A DNA stretch of 64,000 bases from the NCBI GenBank assembly GCA_937966095.1, contig CALCKF010000042.1, forward strand, positions 1-64,000, given 5' to 3'. The notes under the pieces were generated by a model. It was not told the DNA's origin, searched no databases, and saw only the letters and a list, made by a program, of their open reading frames with translations. The DNA comes from an uncultured Eubacterium sp. Its GTDB lineage: Bacteria > Bacillota > Clostridia > Peptostreptococcales > Anaerovoracaceae. Positions 25,043 to 34,331 of the stretch are shown here, piece by piece. Each line of letters opens with the position of its first letter. Within the stretch, counting starts at the first letter, position 1. Position numbers and translations under genes: made by a program.

Positions 25043-26440
25043 TCAGTAATGTACTACAACGGGCATTCCGACCTCGGCAGCATTATATAAAGAAGGCATT
25101 CTGTTGGGAGGCATGTTTATGCATCCATGACTTCCGTTATATATCCATATGCTGCCGCCGAAGGAACCGCGCCAGTCAGCATCATGGAATCCCTGCCCTC
25201 CCCAGGTCACTCCCAGCCAGTATTTTACAGGACTTTCATATTCAGTGCCGTCTACGTTGTCTCCTCGCAGGACTACATTACGCACCTTGTTCAGTATGTA
25301 ATATGTTCCGGTATCAGTGGTAGTACCGTTTGCTCTGCAGCCGGTCACACAACTTGAGGAAAATGTGATCGTACCGTTTACATACATTTTGACTACCTGT
25401 CTTGAAATATCAACATCTATATATGTGTTTCCTACTGTTCGCGAATATTCACCATAGCCTTCCTCAGAATATATCGGTTTTCTTGTCACATCTTTATGAG
25501 AATTAATGTCTGATATGAGTTTTTTTGCCTCTCCCTCCTGATCTATAGTCCAGCCGTATGTGCCGCCTGAAACATGTATCTGTTTGCCGCTGAGGGAAGT
25601 GAAGTTCCTTTCGATACCTACGTTATCGTATTTTGAAGCCAGCTCCGAGACATAATTATTTACAGCCTCCTCGTCTGCGGTTCCGGACATATCATCTTTC
25701 ATAAGCCCGCTAAGAGTTTCAGCTGATATGGTAAATGTTTCTTCTCCCATGCTGTACGTTATCTTTTGCTTCAGATATTTCCTGCAGTATTTCTGATAAT
25801 CTTTCAAAGCTTTGTCTTCAGAGGTCACCTTCGGCATAGTATAATAATTTTTCTCATCGAATATAAGTCTGAACTCACCAGTCTGGATATGATGAAGAAG
25901 GTCTTTGAAGAATTTTTCGGAGTCAGGCTTTGTTCCGTATACTTCCGGTACTATAGAGAATTTCCTGTCTGAAAGATCCACATATGCATCCTGACTTACG
26001 GTGCTGTCCTTATGATTAAGGAATGGAGCGGATACAACGCGGTCTTTGAAAGATTCACTGTAGCTGTCTATAATCATCGGAATATGCACGAGAAACGGAG
26101 TGCTGATGAAATGATTGGCGGCAGCAAACACTATATAATTTTTTTTAACATTTTTCAGCTTCTTGACAATATCATAGGTGCATCCGAAGTCTGTGAAGGA
26201 TGCTATCTCGTTGTTGAGCTGCCCCGTTATCATTATATGCTTGCTGTTCCATTCTTTGGTGATCTTCGCAGCTGCCTGCTCATATGTAAGCCCAGAACAG
26301 TCGACTCCGTTCACCTTAGTGTTTTCCGGAAGGACATCATTATCATACTGGGACGAATTTGCATATGAAATTGAAGAAAATGTTATAGCTCCGATCAGTA
26401 CAAGTATAAATATGGAAATACAGATAATAAATTTTTTCAT
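25043..26440 (-). CDS. L,D-transpeptidase (YkuD family) with membrane anchor
   Basis: A 465-residue exported cell wall enzyme. A hydrophobic signal/anchor (about 3-28) is followed by a long pseudo-substrate region with two PG_binding_4-type modules (TKVNGVDCSGLTYEQAAAKIT and later SGKQIHVSGGTYGWTIDQE). The YkuD catalytic domain begins YIDVDISRQVVKMYVNG. The catalytic motif is SHGCINMPP (His-Gly-Cys), with an upstream His in GGQGFHDADWRG. It forms 3-3 crosslinks or attaches other chains to peptidoglycan. AAGGAGAG precedes the start. It is convergent with gerQ. Confidence 0.92.
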   Translation of the reverse strand: MKKFIICISIFILVLIGAITFSSISYANSSQYDNDVLPENTKVNGVDCSGLTYEQAAAKITKEWNSKHIMITGQLNNEIASFTDFGCTYDIVKKLKNVKKNYIVFAAANHFISTPFLVHIPMIIDSYSESFKDRVVSAPFLNHKDSTVSQDAYVDLSDRKFSIVPEVYGTKPDSEKFFKDLLHHIQTGEFRLIFDEKNYYTMPKVTSEDKALKDYQKYCRKYLKQKITYSMGEETFTISAETLSGLMKDDMSGTADEEAVNNYVSELASKYDNVGIERNFTSLSGKQIHVSGGTYGWTIDQEGEAKKLISDINSHKDVTRKPIYSEEGYGEYSRTVGNTYIDVDISRQVVKMYVNGTITFSSSCVTGCRANGTTTDTGTYYILNKVRNVVLRGDNVDGTEYESPVKYWLGVTWGGQGFHDADWRGSFGGSIWIYNGSHGCINMPPNRMPSLYNAAEVGMPVVVHY

Positions 26441-26558
26441 GATCTCTCCTTAAAACATTTTTATTTTACTTTATTTAATATAACTTTTAAAGAGAAAAAA
26501 TACATTTTTGTGTTAAAATATCAATATATTTTAATTATATTTCAGATGGGGCGGAAAA

Positions 26559-29500
26559 ATGGCATTCACACATTTACATGTTCATACCGAATACAGTCTG
26601 CTGGACGGTGCGTCAAGGATAAAGGATCTGGTTTCCAGAGCAAAGGAGCTGGGAATGGATTCGATTGCAATAACAGACCACGGAGTTATGTTCGGAGTTA
26701 TAGATTTTTACAAGGAATGTCTCAGACAGGGGATAAAGCCTATACTGGGATGTGAGATATATACAGCGGCCAGGACACGCTTCGATAAGGAGGCGGAAAG
26801 GGACAAGCATATGGGTCATCTTGTGCTCCTTGCCAGAAATAACAGAGGTTACAGGAATCTGATGAAGATAGTGTCAGAGGGATACCGTCACGGTTTTTAT
26901 TATAAACCAAGAGTTGACAAGGAAGTTCTGAGAGAATACAGCGAAGGGATAATAGCCTTGTCTGCATGCCTGGCAGGCGAGATACAGTACAGGCTCATAA
27001 ACGGAGATTACGAAGGAGCCAAGCGTGAGGCCCTTGAAATGAGGGAAATCTTTGGCGATGATGGATTTTATCTGGAACTTCAGGATCAGGGACTTGAAGA
27101 AGAAATGAGGATCCTGCCAGACATGAAGCGGCTTCATGAAGAGACAGGGATACCTTTTGTAGCGACTAATGATGTGCATTATGTAAGGCAGGAGGATGCG
27201 GTCACACAGGACGTGCTTATATGTATCCAGACATCATCTACTATAGATGATGAAAACAGGATGCGTTTTGCCAATGACCAGTTTTATCTGAAATCTGAGG
27301 ATGAAATGAGGAGGATCTTTGCCGGTATACCGGAAGCATGTGACAATACATCACGTATAGCTGAGCAGTGTGACGTGTCTATAAGTTTTGGTGAGCTTCA
27401 TCTGCCGGATTTCCATGCTCCGGAAGGAATGAGCAACAGTGAATATCTGAGAAAGCTGTGTACGGATGGACTGGTATACAGATATGGCGGCGCAGGCGGA
27501 AATGTGGACGAAAGCCTGTACAGCAGATTGGATTATGAGCTGTCTACCATAGAGAATATGGGTTACGTTGAATATTTTCTGATAGTATGGGATTTTATAA
27601 ATTATGCCAAGAACAAAGGGATAATGGTCGGACCGGGCAGAGGTTCAGCCGCAGGCAGTATAGTTGCGTATACTTTGAGGATAACCGATATCGATCCGAT
27701 AAAGTACGGCCTTATATTTGAAAGATTTCTGAATCCCGAGAGGGTCAGCATGCCTGATATAGATATAGACTTCTGCTATGAAAGAAGAGGGGAAGTAATA
27801 GACTATGTAACTGAAAAGTATGGTGAAGATAGAGTGTCACAGATAATCACTTTCGGGACGATGAAGGCAAAGCAGGCTGTCCGCGATGTAGGCAGAGTGC
27901 TGAATGTAAGCTATCCGGAAACAGATGCAATAGCGAAGGCCATACCGTTTTCACTGAAAATGACTATAGATCTGGCTCTGGAAACCAGCCCTGAGCTTAG
28001 AGCAAAATATGAAAGCGAAGAGACGACAAGAAAAGTCATAGATATGGCCAGGGCTTTGGAAGGCATGCCTCGTCATGCCTCTACTCATGCAGCCGGTGTG
28101 GTCATATCAAAGGAAAGCATAGATGAATATGTTCCTCTTTATCTTGCAGACAAAGGCCTTTCCACACAGTTCAACATGACTACCATAGAGGAACTCGGAC
28201 TTCTGAAGATGGATTTTCTGGGTCTGAGAAACCTTACGATAATAAGAGATGCGCTGGAAATGATAGAGAAAAACCGCGGTATCAAGATAGATTTTTCCTC
28301 TATGGATTATGATGACGATAAGGTATATGAAATGATCTCAAAGGGAAACACTCAGGGAATATTCCAGCTCGAAAGCGGTGGTATGACACAGTTTATGAAA
28401 AACCTTAAACCTGATTGCTTCGAGGACATTGTAGCGGGTATATCCCTTTACCGGCCGGGTCCTATGGCATCTATACCTACATATATAGAAAACAAGAAAC
28501 ATCCGGACTCGATAGAGTATATACATGAGAGTCTCAAGCCTATACTTTCCGTAACATACGGATGTCTTGTATATCAGGAACAGGTAATGCAGATAGTGCG
28601 GGATCTGGGCGGTTATTCATACGGCAGATCAGATCTTGTAAGACGTGCCATGAGTAAAAAGAAAATGGATGTGATGCTGGAGGAAAAGGAATATTTCATC
28701 AATGGAAAGATGGCAGAAGACGGATCAGTTGAGATAAAAGGCTGTATAAGGAACGGGATCCCTGAAGATGCAGCTGAGGAGATATTTAATCAGATGGTAA
28801 GCTTCGCAGAATATGCATTTAATAAATCCCATGCGGCAGCGTATGCGGTAGTAGCATATGAAACGGGATATCTCAAGGCCCATTATCCTGTTGAATTCAT
28901 GGCTGCACTTATGACAAGCGTTATGGGCGATGCTGCGGCAACAGCGAAATATATGCGTAACTGCACAGAAATGGATATAGAGGTATTGCCTCCGGATATC
29001 AACAAAAGCGACAAGAGATTTTCCGTTGAGGACGGTAAGATCAGATTTGGTCTTATGGGTGTCAAGAATGTAGGAGAGGGCCCTATCGATGCTATTATCG
29101 AGGCAAGAACGGAGAAGGGATATCCCAGGGATATTTTTCAGCTGATTGATAATATTGATATACACAGGATAAACAAGAAGGCAATGGAGAGTCTCATAAA
29201 AGCGGGAGCACTGGATAGCATAGGAGAAAACAGAGCTGCTCTTTTGAGCATATATGAAAGTCTGATTGAGTCGGCTCAGTCAAATGCCAAAAACAACATA
29301 GAGGGGCAGATGTCTCTTTTTCAGACAAATGCCGAAACAATGGAAGAAAACAGAACTGCAAGAAAATTGCCTGATGTGAGAAATTTTGATAAGGAGACGC
29401 TCATAGCACAGGAAAAGGATATGCTGGGCGTATATATAACCGAACATCCTCTTGAAGAATACAGGCAAAGGATAGAAAAAATAGTTACAGTCACATCACA

Positions 29501-30074
29501 GGATCTGGCAGATGTAATGGATGATGAAAAAAATGGAAGAGAAGGAGGATCTTCTGTCTATGACGGGATGAAAGCCGTGATGGCAGGGATAATAACCGGG
29601 AAAAAGACTCTTATAACGAAAAACAATAAAATGATGGCTTTTGTGGACATGGAAGATCTGTACGGTACAGCAGAGGTGATAGTATTTCCTAATGTGTATG
29701 AGAAATTCGCAAGCCTGGTGAATGAAGACAGGATAATATCGGTTTCCGGAACGATAAATTTTAAGGAAGATGAGATGCCAAAGCTCCTGGCAGACAGCAT
29801 GGCAGATCTGAAAACGGTCACAGGTGATGATGACAGAAAGCCTGATGAGCCTGACGGCCTGGTAAAGATAAAGCTTCCTGCTGGAGAAGACACTGCAGAG
29901 AAACTTCAGCAGATAAGACGGATAATGCTTGCTCACAGCGGCAGATATCAGGCTATAGTCTATATGCCGCAAGGAGGATCGTTTAGGACGGAGAAGGATC
30001 TTTGGGTAGATCCGGACCGCAGGTTCCGTGAGGAAATGATATCTATAGTCGGAGAGGAAAACTACAAAGGATAG
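26559..30074 (+). CDS. dnaE: DNA polymerase III alpha subunit, DnaE type
   Basis: Replicative-type C-family DNA polymerase, 1171 residues. The PHP domain opens FTHLHVHTEYSLLDGASRIKDL. The palm carries the acidic motifs PGRGSAAGSIVAY and MPDIDIDFCYERR. The helix-hairpin-helix and OB-fold (GIITGKKTLITKNNKMMAFVDMEDLYG) follow at the C-terminus. The length and order match DnaE rather than PolC, which would carry an inserted exonuclease. A second polymerase, PolC, is expected elsewhere in such genomes. GGGGCGG precedes the start. pfkA follows after 28 bp, an adjacency seen in other Firmicutes. Confidence 0.95.
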   Translation: MAFTHLHVHTEYSLLDGASRIKDLVSRAKELGMDSIAITDHGVMFGVIDFYKECLRQGIKPILGCEIYTAARTRFDKEAERDKHMGHLVLLARNNRGYRNLMKIVSEGYRHGFYYKPRVDKEVLREYSEGIIALSACLAGEIQYRLINGDYEGAKREALEMREIFGDDGFYLELQDQGLEEEMRILPDMKRLHEETGIPFVATNDVHYVRQEDAVTQDVLICIQTSSTIDDENRMRFANDQFYLKSEDEMRRIFAGIPEACDNTSRIAEQCDVSISFGELHLPDFHAPEGMSNSEYLRKLCTDGLVYRYGGAGGNVDESLYSRLDYELSTIENMGYVEYFLIVWDFINYAKNKGIMVGPGRGSAAGSIVAYTLRITDIDPIKYGLIFERFLNPERVSMPDIDIDFCYERRGEVIDYVTEKYGEDRVSQIITFGTMKAKQAVRDVGRVLNVSYPETDAIAKAIPFSLKMTIDLALETSPELRAKYESEETTRKVIDMARALEGMPRHASTHAAGVVISKESIDEYVPLYLADKGLSTQFNMTTIEELGLLKMDFLGLRNLTIIRDALEMIEKNRGIKIDFSSMDYDDDKVYEMISKGNTQGIFQLESGGMTQFMKNLKPDCFEDIVAGISLYRPGPMASIPTYIENKKHPDSIEYIHESLKPILSVTYGCLVYQEQVMQIVRDLGGYSYGRSDLVRRAMSKKKMDVMLEEKEYFINGKMAEDGSVEIKGCIRNGIPEDAAEEIFNQMVSFAEYAFNKSHAAAYAVVAYETGYLKAHYPVEFMAALMTSVMGDAAATAKYMRNCTEMDIEVLPPDINKSDKRFSVEDGKIRFGLMGVKNVGEGPIDAIIEARTEKGYPRDIFQLIDNIDIHRINKKAMESLIKAGALDSIGENRAALLSIYESLIESAQSNAKNNIEGQMSLFQTNAETMEENRTARKLPDVRNFDKETLIAQEKDMLGVYITEHPLEEYRQRIEKIVTVTSQDLADVMDDEKNGREGGSSVYDGMKAVMAGIITGKKTLITKNNKMMAFVDMEDLYGTAEVIVFPNVYEKFASLVNEDRIISVSGTINFKEDEMPKLLADSMADLKTVTGDDDRKPDEPDGLVKIKLPAGEDTAEKLQQIRRIMLAHSGRYQAIVYMPQGGSFRTEKDLWVDPDRRFREEMISIVGEENYKG

Positions 30075-30102
30075 AGAAGACGGATAAGGAGGTACAGGGG
30101 AA

Positions 30103-31062
30103 ATGAAAAGGATAGGAGTGCTTACCAGCGGAGGGGATGCGCCAGGTATGAATGCAGCGATAAGAGCTGCTGTCAGGACCGGCCTTTCAATGGGAATGGA
30201 AGTATATGGAATAGAAAGAGGTTATGAAGGTCTTCTGGAAGGTAATCTGAAAAAGATGGACCGACGATCAGTCGGAGATATACTGCAGCGCGGAGGCACA
30301 ATACTAAGGACAGCAAGGAGCAGCAGATTCATGACTGATGAAGGTCAGAGGCATGCTGCCGGCATACTTGAGACATTCGGGATAGAAGGTTTGGTAGTGA
30401 TCGGCGGTGACGGCTCTTTCCGTGGTGCCCTTGATCTTGACAGGAGAGGGATCAGAGTGATGGGGGTACCCGGGACAATAGACAATGACCTGGCATATAC
30501 AGATTATACGATAGGGTTCGATACAGCTGTCAATACTGTGCTTTCGATGATATCGAATCTGAGAGATACTGCATCAGCCCATGAGAGGACCACGATAATA
30601 GAAGTAATGGGCAGAAAATGCGGCGACATAGCGCTCCATTCCGGACTGGCAGGGGGTGCCGATGTCATACTTGTTCCGGAAATGGATCTTGATATAAATA
30701 TGGTCTGCAGGAAAGTTCTGAGAGGGCAGCAGATAGGGAAGCTTCACAGTATAATAATAAAGGCGGAAGGTGTTGAGATAAGTTCACAGCAGCTGGCACA
30801 AATAGTGGAAGAACGAACTGGACGGGAGGTCCGTGCGGTCGTACCAGGGCATATACAGCGAGGAGGTACTCCTACGGGACGTGACAGGATAATGGCCAGC
30901 ATAATGGCATCAAAAGCCGTGCAGCTTCTGTTTGATGATGAGAGAAGCAAAGCTGTAGGCATATGCAACAGCGAAATAGTTGCATATGATCTGGAAGAGG
31001 CTCTCAAGGTGGAAAGAGAGTTTGAGGAAAGACTTTACAGGATAGCTGAAACCTTGGCTTAA
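30103..31062 (+). CDS. pfkA: ATP-dependent 6-phosphofructokinase
   Basis: Phosphorylates fructose 6-phosphate in glycolysis. 319 residues, the standard bacterial length. Motifs are LTSGGDAPGMNAAIRAAVR (ATP), GGDGSFRGA, the catalytic GTIDNDLAYTDYTIGFDTA, EVMGRKCGDIA and GHIQRGGTPTGRDR (allosteric and substrate contacts). The glycine of GGDGS favours ATP rather than pyrophosphate as donor. It is preceded by AAGGAGG. Its stop overlaps the dinB stop by a few bases tail-to-tail, with no separate terminator visible. Confidence 0.95.
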   Translation: MKRIGVLTSGGDAPGMNAAIRAAVRTGLSMGMEVYGIERGYEGLLEGNLKKMDRRSVGDILQRGGTILRTARSSRFMTDEGQRHAAGILETFGIEGLVVIGGDGSFRGALDLDRRGIRVMGVPGTIDNDLAYTDYTIGFDTAVNTVLSMISNLRDTASAHERTTIIEVMGRKCGDIALHSGLAGGADVILVPEMDLDINMVCRKVLRGQQIGKLHSIIIKAEGVEISSQQLAQIVEERTGREVRAVVPGHIQRGGTPTGRDRIMASIMASKAVQLLFDDERSKAVGICNSEIVAYDLEEALKVEREFEERLYRIAETLA

Positions 31063-32285
31063 TCATCCTTGCCTGACGTCATATCAGGATCAAGACCTAT
31101 ATCGTTTTTTACAACGGAGCCGAAGCTGATAGCTGCAGATCCGAATTTTTCCCTTATATCATCCATGGTTCTCTCTATCTTTTCACTTTTTTCTAAAGTA
31201 ATGTCTTCCTCCGAAAACAATGAAAGCTGCTGAGCCTGGTTTTCATCACAAAGATTTATTGCGGTGATGGTGAGCATTCTTATCGGAGCTCTCATCTGCC
31301 ATGATTTTTTTATTATATCCATTGCTGTATTTGATATGATCTCCGTAAGGTTAGTAGGGTTTTCCAGCTGTCGTTGCCTTGATATGACTTTGAATTGGGG
31401 ATCCTTGATATCGACTTTTATACCGAATGCCTTCATCCTATGTTTTCTGAGGCGTGTTGCTACTGTGTCGGAAAGGCCTGTTACCGCTGTTTTTATGTCA
31501 TCATGACCAGTAAGATTGCGTCTGAAGGTCGTGCCGTTACCTATGGATTTTACCTGCTCCCGCTGATCGTAACGCAGTACGGGAGTATCATCGATGCCGT
31601 TTGCATAGTTGTATATCACATCACCTTGTTTACCTAGAAGCCTTGTTATCATATCTCTGTTGGAACGAGCAAGATCACCTATAGTCCTTATGCCGGAGCT
31701 GCGCAGTTTTTCCGCAGTAATCTTACCTACAAAGAACATCGATGATATATCCATTGGCCACAGCAGTATTCTGAAATTTTCTCTTGTTATGACAGTGGTC
31801 GCGTCGGGTTTCTTGTAATCACTTCCCATTTTGGCAAAGATTTTATTAAATGACACTCCTGCTGACAGCGTAAGACCGAGCTCATCCCTGACGGTTTTTC
31901 TTATAGTATCAGCTATTTCCTTTCCGCTTCCGAACAGTTTTGTGCTTCCTGTGACATCCAGCCATGATTCATCTACACTGAATGGTTCGACCATATCGGT
32001 ATATCTGAGATAGATATCATTTATCAGATGACTGTAATATCTGTATTTACTGTGATGAGGCGGGACGACCTGCAGATCCGGACATTTCTTTTTTGCCTGC
32101 CAGAGAGTCTCTGCAGTGATCACACCGTATTTTTTGGCTATTTCGTTTTTTGCCAGTATGATACCATGACGATTTTCAGGATTTCCGCATACAGCCATCG
32201 GTCTGTCCTTAAGATGCGGATAGTCAAGAAGCTCTACAGAAGCAAAAAAACCGTTCATGTCGCAATGGAGTATGACTCTGTCCAT
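31059..32285 (-). CDS. dinB: DNA polymerase IV, Y-family
   Basis: Translesion DNA polymerase of 408 residues. It starts MDRVILHCDMNGFFASVE, with the first catalytic Asp. The second catalytic motif is EPFSVDESWLDVTGS. The HhH region follows (DISSMFFVGKITAEKLRSSGIRTIGDLA), and the little-finger domain includes RRNLTGHDDIKTAV. The start at 32285 has an excellent GGGGGAGG. The C-terminal QLSLF segment (AQQLSLFSEED) matches the beta-clamp-binding motif. It has its own promoter (32322-32351); no convincing LexA box was seen. Confidence 0.93.
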   Translation of the reverse strand: MDRVILHCDMNGFFASVELLDYPHLKDRPMAVCGNPENRHGIILAKNEIAKKYGVITAETLWQAKKKCPDLQVVPPHHSKYRYYSHLINDIYLRYTDMVEPFSVDESWLDVTGSTKLFGSGKEIADTIRKTVRDELGLTLSAGVSFNKIFAKMGSDYKKPDATTVITRENFRILLWPMDISSMFFVGKITAEKLRSSGIRTIGDLARSNRDMITRLLGKQGDVIYNYANGIDDTPVLRYDQREQVKSIGNGTTFRRNLTGHDDIKTAVTGLSDTVATRLRKHRMKAFGIKVDIKDPQFKVISRQRQLENPTNLTEIISNTAMDIIKKSWQMRAPIRMLTITAINLCDENQAQQLSLFSEEDITLEKSEKIERTMDDIREKFGSAAISFGSVVKNDIGLDPDMTSGKDD

Positions 32286-32321
32286 AGCTATCCTCCCCCT
32301 TGAGATAAATGCTGCACCTAT

Positions 32322-32351
32322 ATTATACACGAAAGAAAAGTACTTGTACAA
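32322..32351 (-). promoter_or_regulatory. Sigma-A promoter of dinB
   Basis: On the minus strand, TTGTAC (32351-32346), 18 bp, then TATAAT (32327-32322), ending 36 bp before the dinB start. The -35 lies in a short GTACTTGTAC palindrome that could be an operator. Confidence 0.55.
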
Positions 32352-32390
32352 AAACAACACATAATCTCCTTTTTATTAGACGAAACTTTA

Positions 32391-32399
32391 TGTTATAAT
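32391..32399 (+). promoter_or_regulatory. Extended -10 promoter for the small gene at 32444
   Basis: TGTTATAAT combines a TG extension with a perfect TATAAT (32394-32399). No good -35 is present (TTTTAT at the 17-bp position), as is common for extended -10 promoters. Confidence 0.5.
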
Positions 32400-32443
32400 G
32401 AATGAGTTCATTTTATATACGAAATTGGAAGAAAGGAAATAAA

Positions 32444-32593
32444 ATGCTTATAAAGATAAACAGTGTAATGAGAAAAGCTGTGCTCATAATGGGTGCGATA
32501 TTTCTGATATTCAAGCTGACTGAGAAGAAAAAAGCTGGTAAGACTTCTGAAAAAGAAGGCTTTCAGACCGAAGAATTCGATGATATTTGGTAA
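32444..32593 (+). CDS. Small single-helix membrane protein, unknown
   Basis: A 49-residue protein: a short basic N-terminus, one hydrophobic helix (VLIMGAIFLIFKL) and a charged tail ending TEEFDDIW. I recognise no family. AGAAAGGAA precedes ATG at 32444; an upstream in-frame ATG at 32402 overlaps the promoter. It is followed 15 bp later by the DUF308 gene and probably shares its transcript. Confidence 0.5.
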   Translation: MLIKINSVMRKAVLIMGAIFLIFKLTEKKKAGKTSEKEGFQTEEFDDIW

Positions 32594-32608
32594 AGGAGTC
32601 GATCATAT

Positions 32609-33262
32609 ATGAGGATTTTAACTATAATAAGCGGTATTTTCATGGTGCTGACAGGCGTATTCTGCTTCATGAATCCGGGACAGACATTTCTGTCGCTTGC
32701 TTTCATCGTGGGATTGGTGATGGTTATCAATGGACTTATACATGCTCTCGCATACTTTATAGGCAGAGGATTATACAACAGGGGCGACAATAACGGATGG
32801 ATACTGACAGATGCACTGATAACACTTCTTCTGGGCATATTGATCTTATGCAATCAGCTGGTAGTCGATATAGCTATCCCTATGGTGTTCGGTATATGGA
32901 TGCTGGTTTCCGGCATACTTCGTATAGAGGCTGCCACCCATATAGACAAGTCAAGGAAGCTGTCTAATTTCAGAGTAACTATTATAACCGGTGTACTTAC
33001 TGTGATGGTGGGTATATTCGGATTTATAAACCCTCTTGTTATATGGATGACCACTGCGGTACTCGTAGGTATGTATCTTGTAATGCAGGGCATCAACATC
33101 ATTGAGCTGGGTATACATATGCCTCATGAAAAGAAAGATTACATAAAGATATACAAGAGAAAAAGAGAGCCTGTGAGGATATTGGATGAAGAAGAAACTG
33201 CCGTATCAGAGCCGGTTTCAGATGCAGATGCTGCAGGAGTAAAATCAGATGAAAATATATGA
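32609..33262 (+). CDS. HdeD-like DUF308 membrane protein
   Basis: A 217-residue membrane protein with six hydrophobic helices arranged as three internal repeats, the HdeD/DUF308 pattern: ISGIFMVLTGVFCFMNPGQTFLSLAFIVG, TLLLGILILCNQ and GVLTVMVGIFGFINPLVIWM are repeat-like, each with a central Gly-Phe/Asn-Pro element. A charged acidic C-terminal tail (about 185-217) is cytosolic. Function is unknown; HdeD itself is linked to acid resistance in enteric bacteria. It overlaps the next gene by 14 bp. Confidence 0.8.
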   Translation: MRILTIISGIFMVLTGVFCFMNPGQTFLSLAFIVGLVMVINGLIHALAYFIGRGLYNRGDNNGWILTDALITLLLGILILCNQLVVDIAIPMVFGIWMLVSGILRIEAATHIDKSRKLSNFRVTIITGVLTVMVGIFGFINPLVIWMTTAVLVGMYLVMQGINIIELGIHMPHEKKDYIKIYKRKREPVRILDEEETAVSEPVSDADAAGVKSDENI

Positions 33263-34331
33263 TCTGTGTATCATAGGAGGAGGAGCTGCTGCTCTTGCAG
33301 CAGCTGCTTCTATAGATAAAGATATATCGGTAGTAATACTGGAAAAGAATGAAATGCCGGGGAAGAAGATCATGGCGACAGGCGGAGGAAGATGCAATAT
33401 TACAAATAAAGCCTGTCCCGGCTGTGATCTTACCCTGGATTTTTTTAGATCCAGAGGACTGGAAACTTACTGTGATGAAGAGGGCAGATACTACCCTTAT
33501 TCAAATTATGCGCCTGACGTGGTAAAAATACTGATGGCTGATATAGAGAAAAAAAAGGCAGATATCATGACTTCCTCAAAGGTCGGATCAGTAGAACGTA
33601 TAAAAGGAGGATTTGCCGTATCATATGGCGACGGGCATTACGAGATATACAGCCGTAATATACTGCTGGCAACGGGCGGCAAAGCAGCGCCTCAGTTCGG
33701 AACCACAGGGGATGGATATGTGATGGCAAGATCCCTTGGTCACAGCATAAAGAGGCTTTATCCGATACTTTCAGGTATAAGATGCGGAGATTTTTCTGAT
33801 ATAAAAGGGATAAGAGCAAGAGGCAGGGCCAGTCTTTGCAGAGACGGCAAGGTTATCAGATCCGAAATCGGAGAGATCCAGTTCACAGGAGACGGTGTTT
33901 CAGGGATATGCGTGTTCAATCTTACTCCCTGCATAAAAGCAGAAGAAGGCGAGCCTGTTGAAAAAGCTCTTAAGAGATTCACGATACGACTGGATCTTGC
34001 CCCTGATTTTACAGACGGACAGATAAGAAAAAGAGCAAGCATGATGGGGATAGTTACGGAAAGGCTTTCATACCGGCTGACGGCCGATAACATAAAGAAC
34101 TGGGAACTTCCGGTGCTGGGCGTAAAGGGCTGGCGTGATGCACAATGTACGGCAGGAGGCGTTTCCACAGAAGAAATAGATATGATCACTATGGAATCAA
34201 AACTGGTGCCAGGTCTTTATCTTGCAGGAGAAATAATAGACAGGCACGGGCCTTGCGGAGGATATAACCTGCAGAACGCATGGGAAACAGGAATAAGAGC
34301 AGCAAGGGCCATCAATGGTAAAATCAAATGA
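33249..34331 (+). CDS. FAD-dependent oxidoreductase, HI0933/BaiN family
   Basis: A 360-residue flavoprotein, somewhat short for the family. It has the Rossmann FAD motif YDLCIIGGGAAALAAAASI, then the family signature PGKKIMATGGGRCNITN. Near the C-terminus AGEIIDRHGPCGGYNLQNAWETGIRAARAI binds FAD. This group includes BaiN (bile acid metabolism) and proteins of unknown reaction; nothing here fixes the substrate. It overlaps the DUF308 gene and itself overlaps the next flavoprotein by 4 bp (ATGA), so these genes form one operon. Confidence 0.85.
   Translation: MKIYDLCIIGGGAAALAAAASIDKDISVVILEKNEMPGKKIMATGGGRCNITNKACPGCDLTLDFFRSRGLETYCDEEGRYYPYSNYAPDVVKILMADIEKKKADIMTSSKVGSVERIKGGFAVSYGDGHYEIYSRNILLATGGKAAPQFGTTGDGYVMARSLGHSIKRLYPILSGIRCGDFSDIKGIRARGRASLCRDGKVIRSEIGEIQFTGDGVSGICVFNLTPCIKAEEGEPVEKALKRFTIRLDLAPDFTDGQIRKRASMMGIVTERLSYRLTADNIKNWELPVLGVKGWRDAQCTAGGVSTEEIDMITMESKLVPGLYLAGEIIDRHGPCGGYNLQNAWETGIRAARAINGKIK

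Noticed and set aside
32322..32351. LexA box at dinB
   Set aside because: Only a short GTACTTGTAC palindrome is present, with no match to CGAACN4GTTCG.
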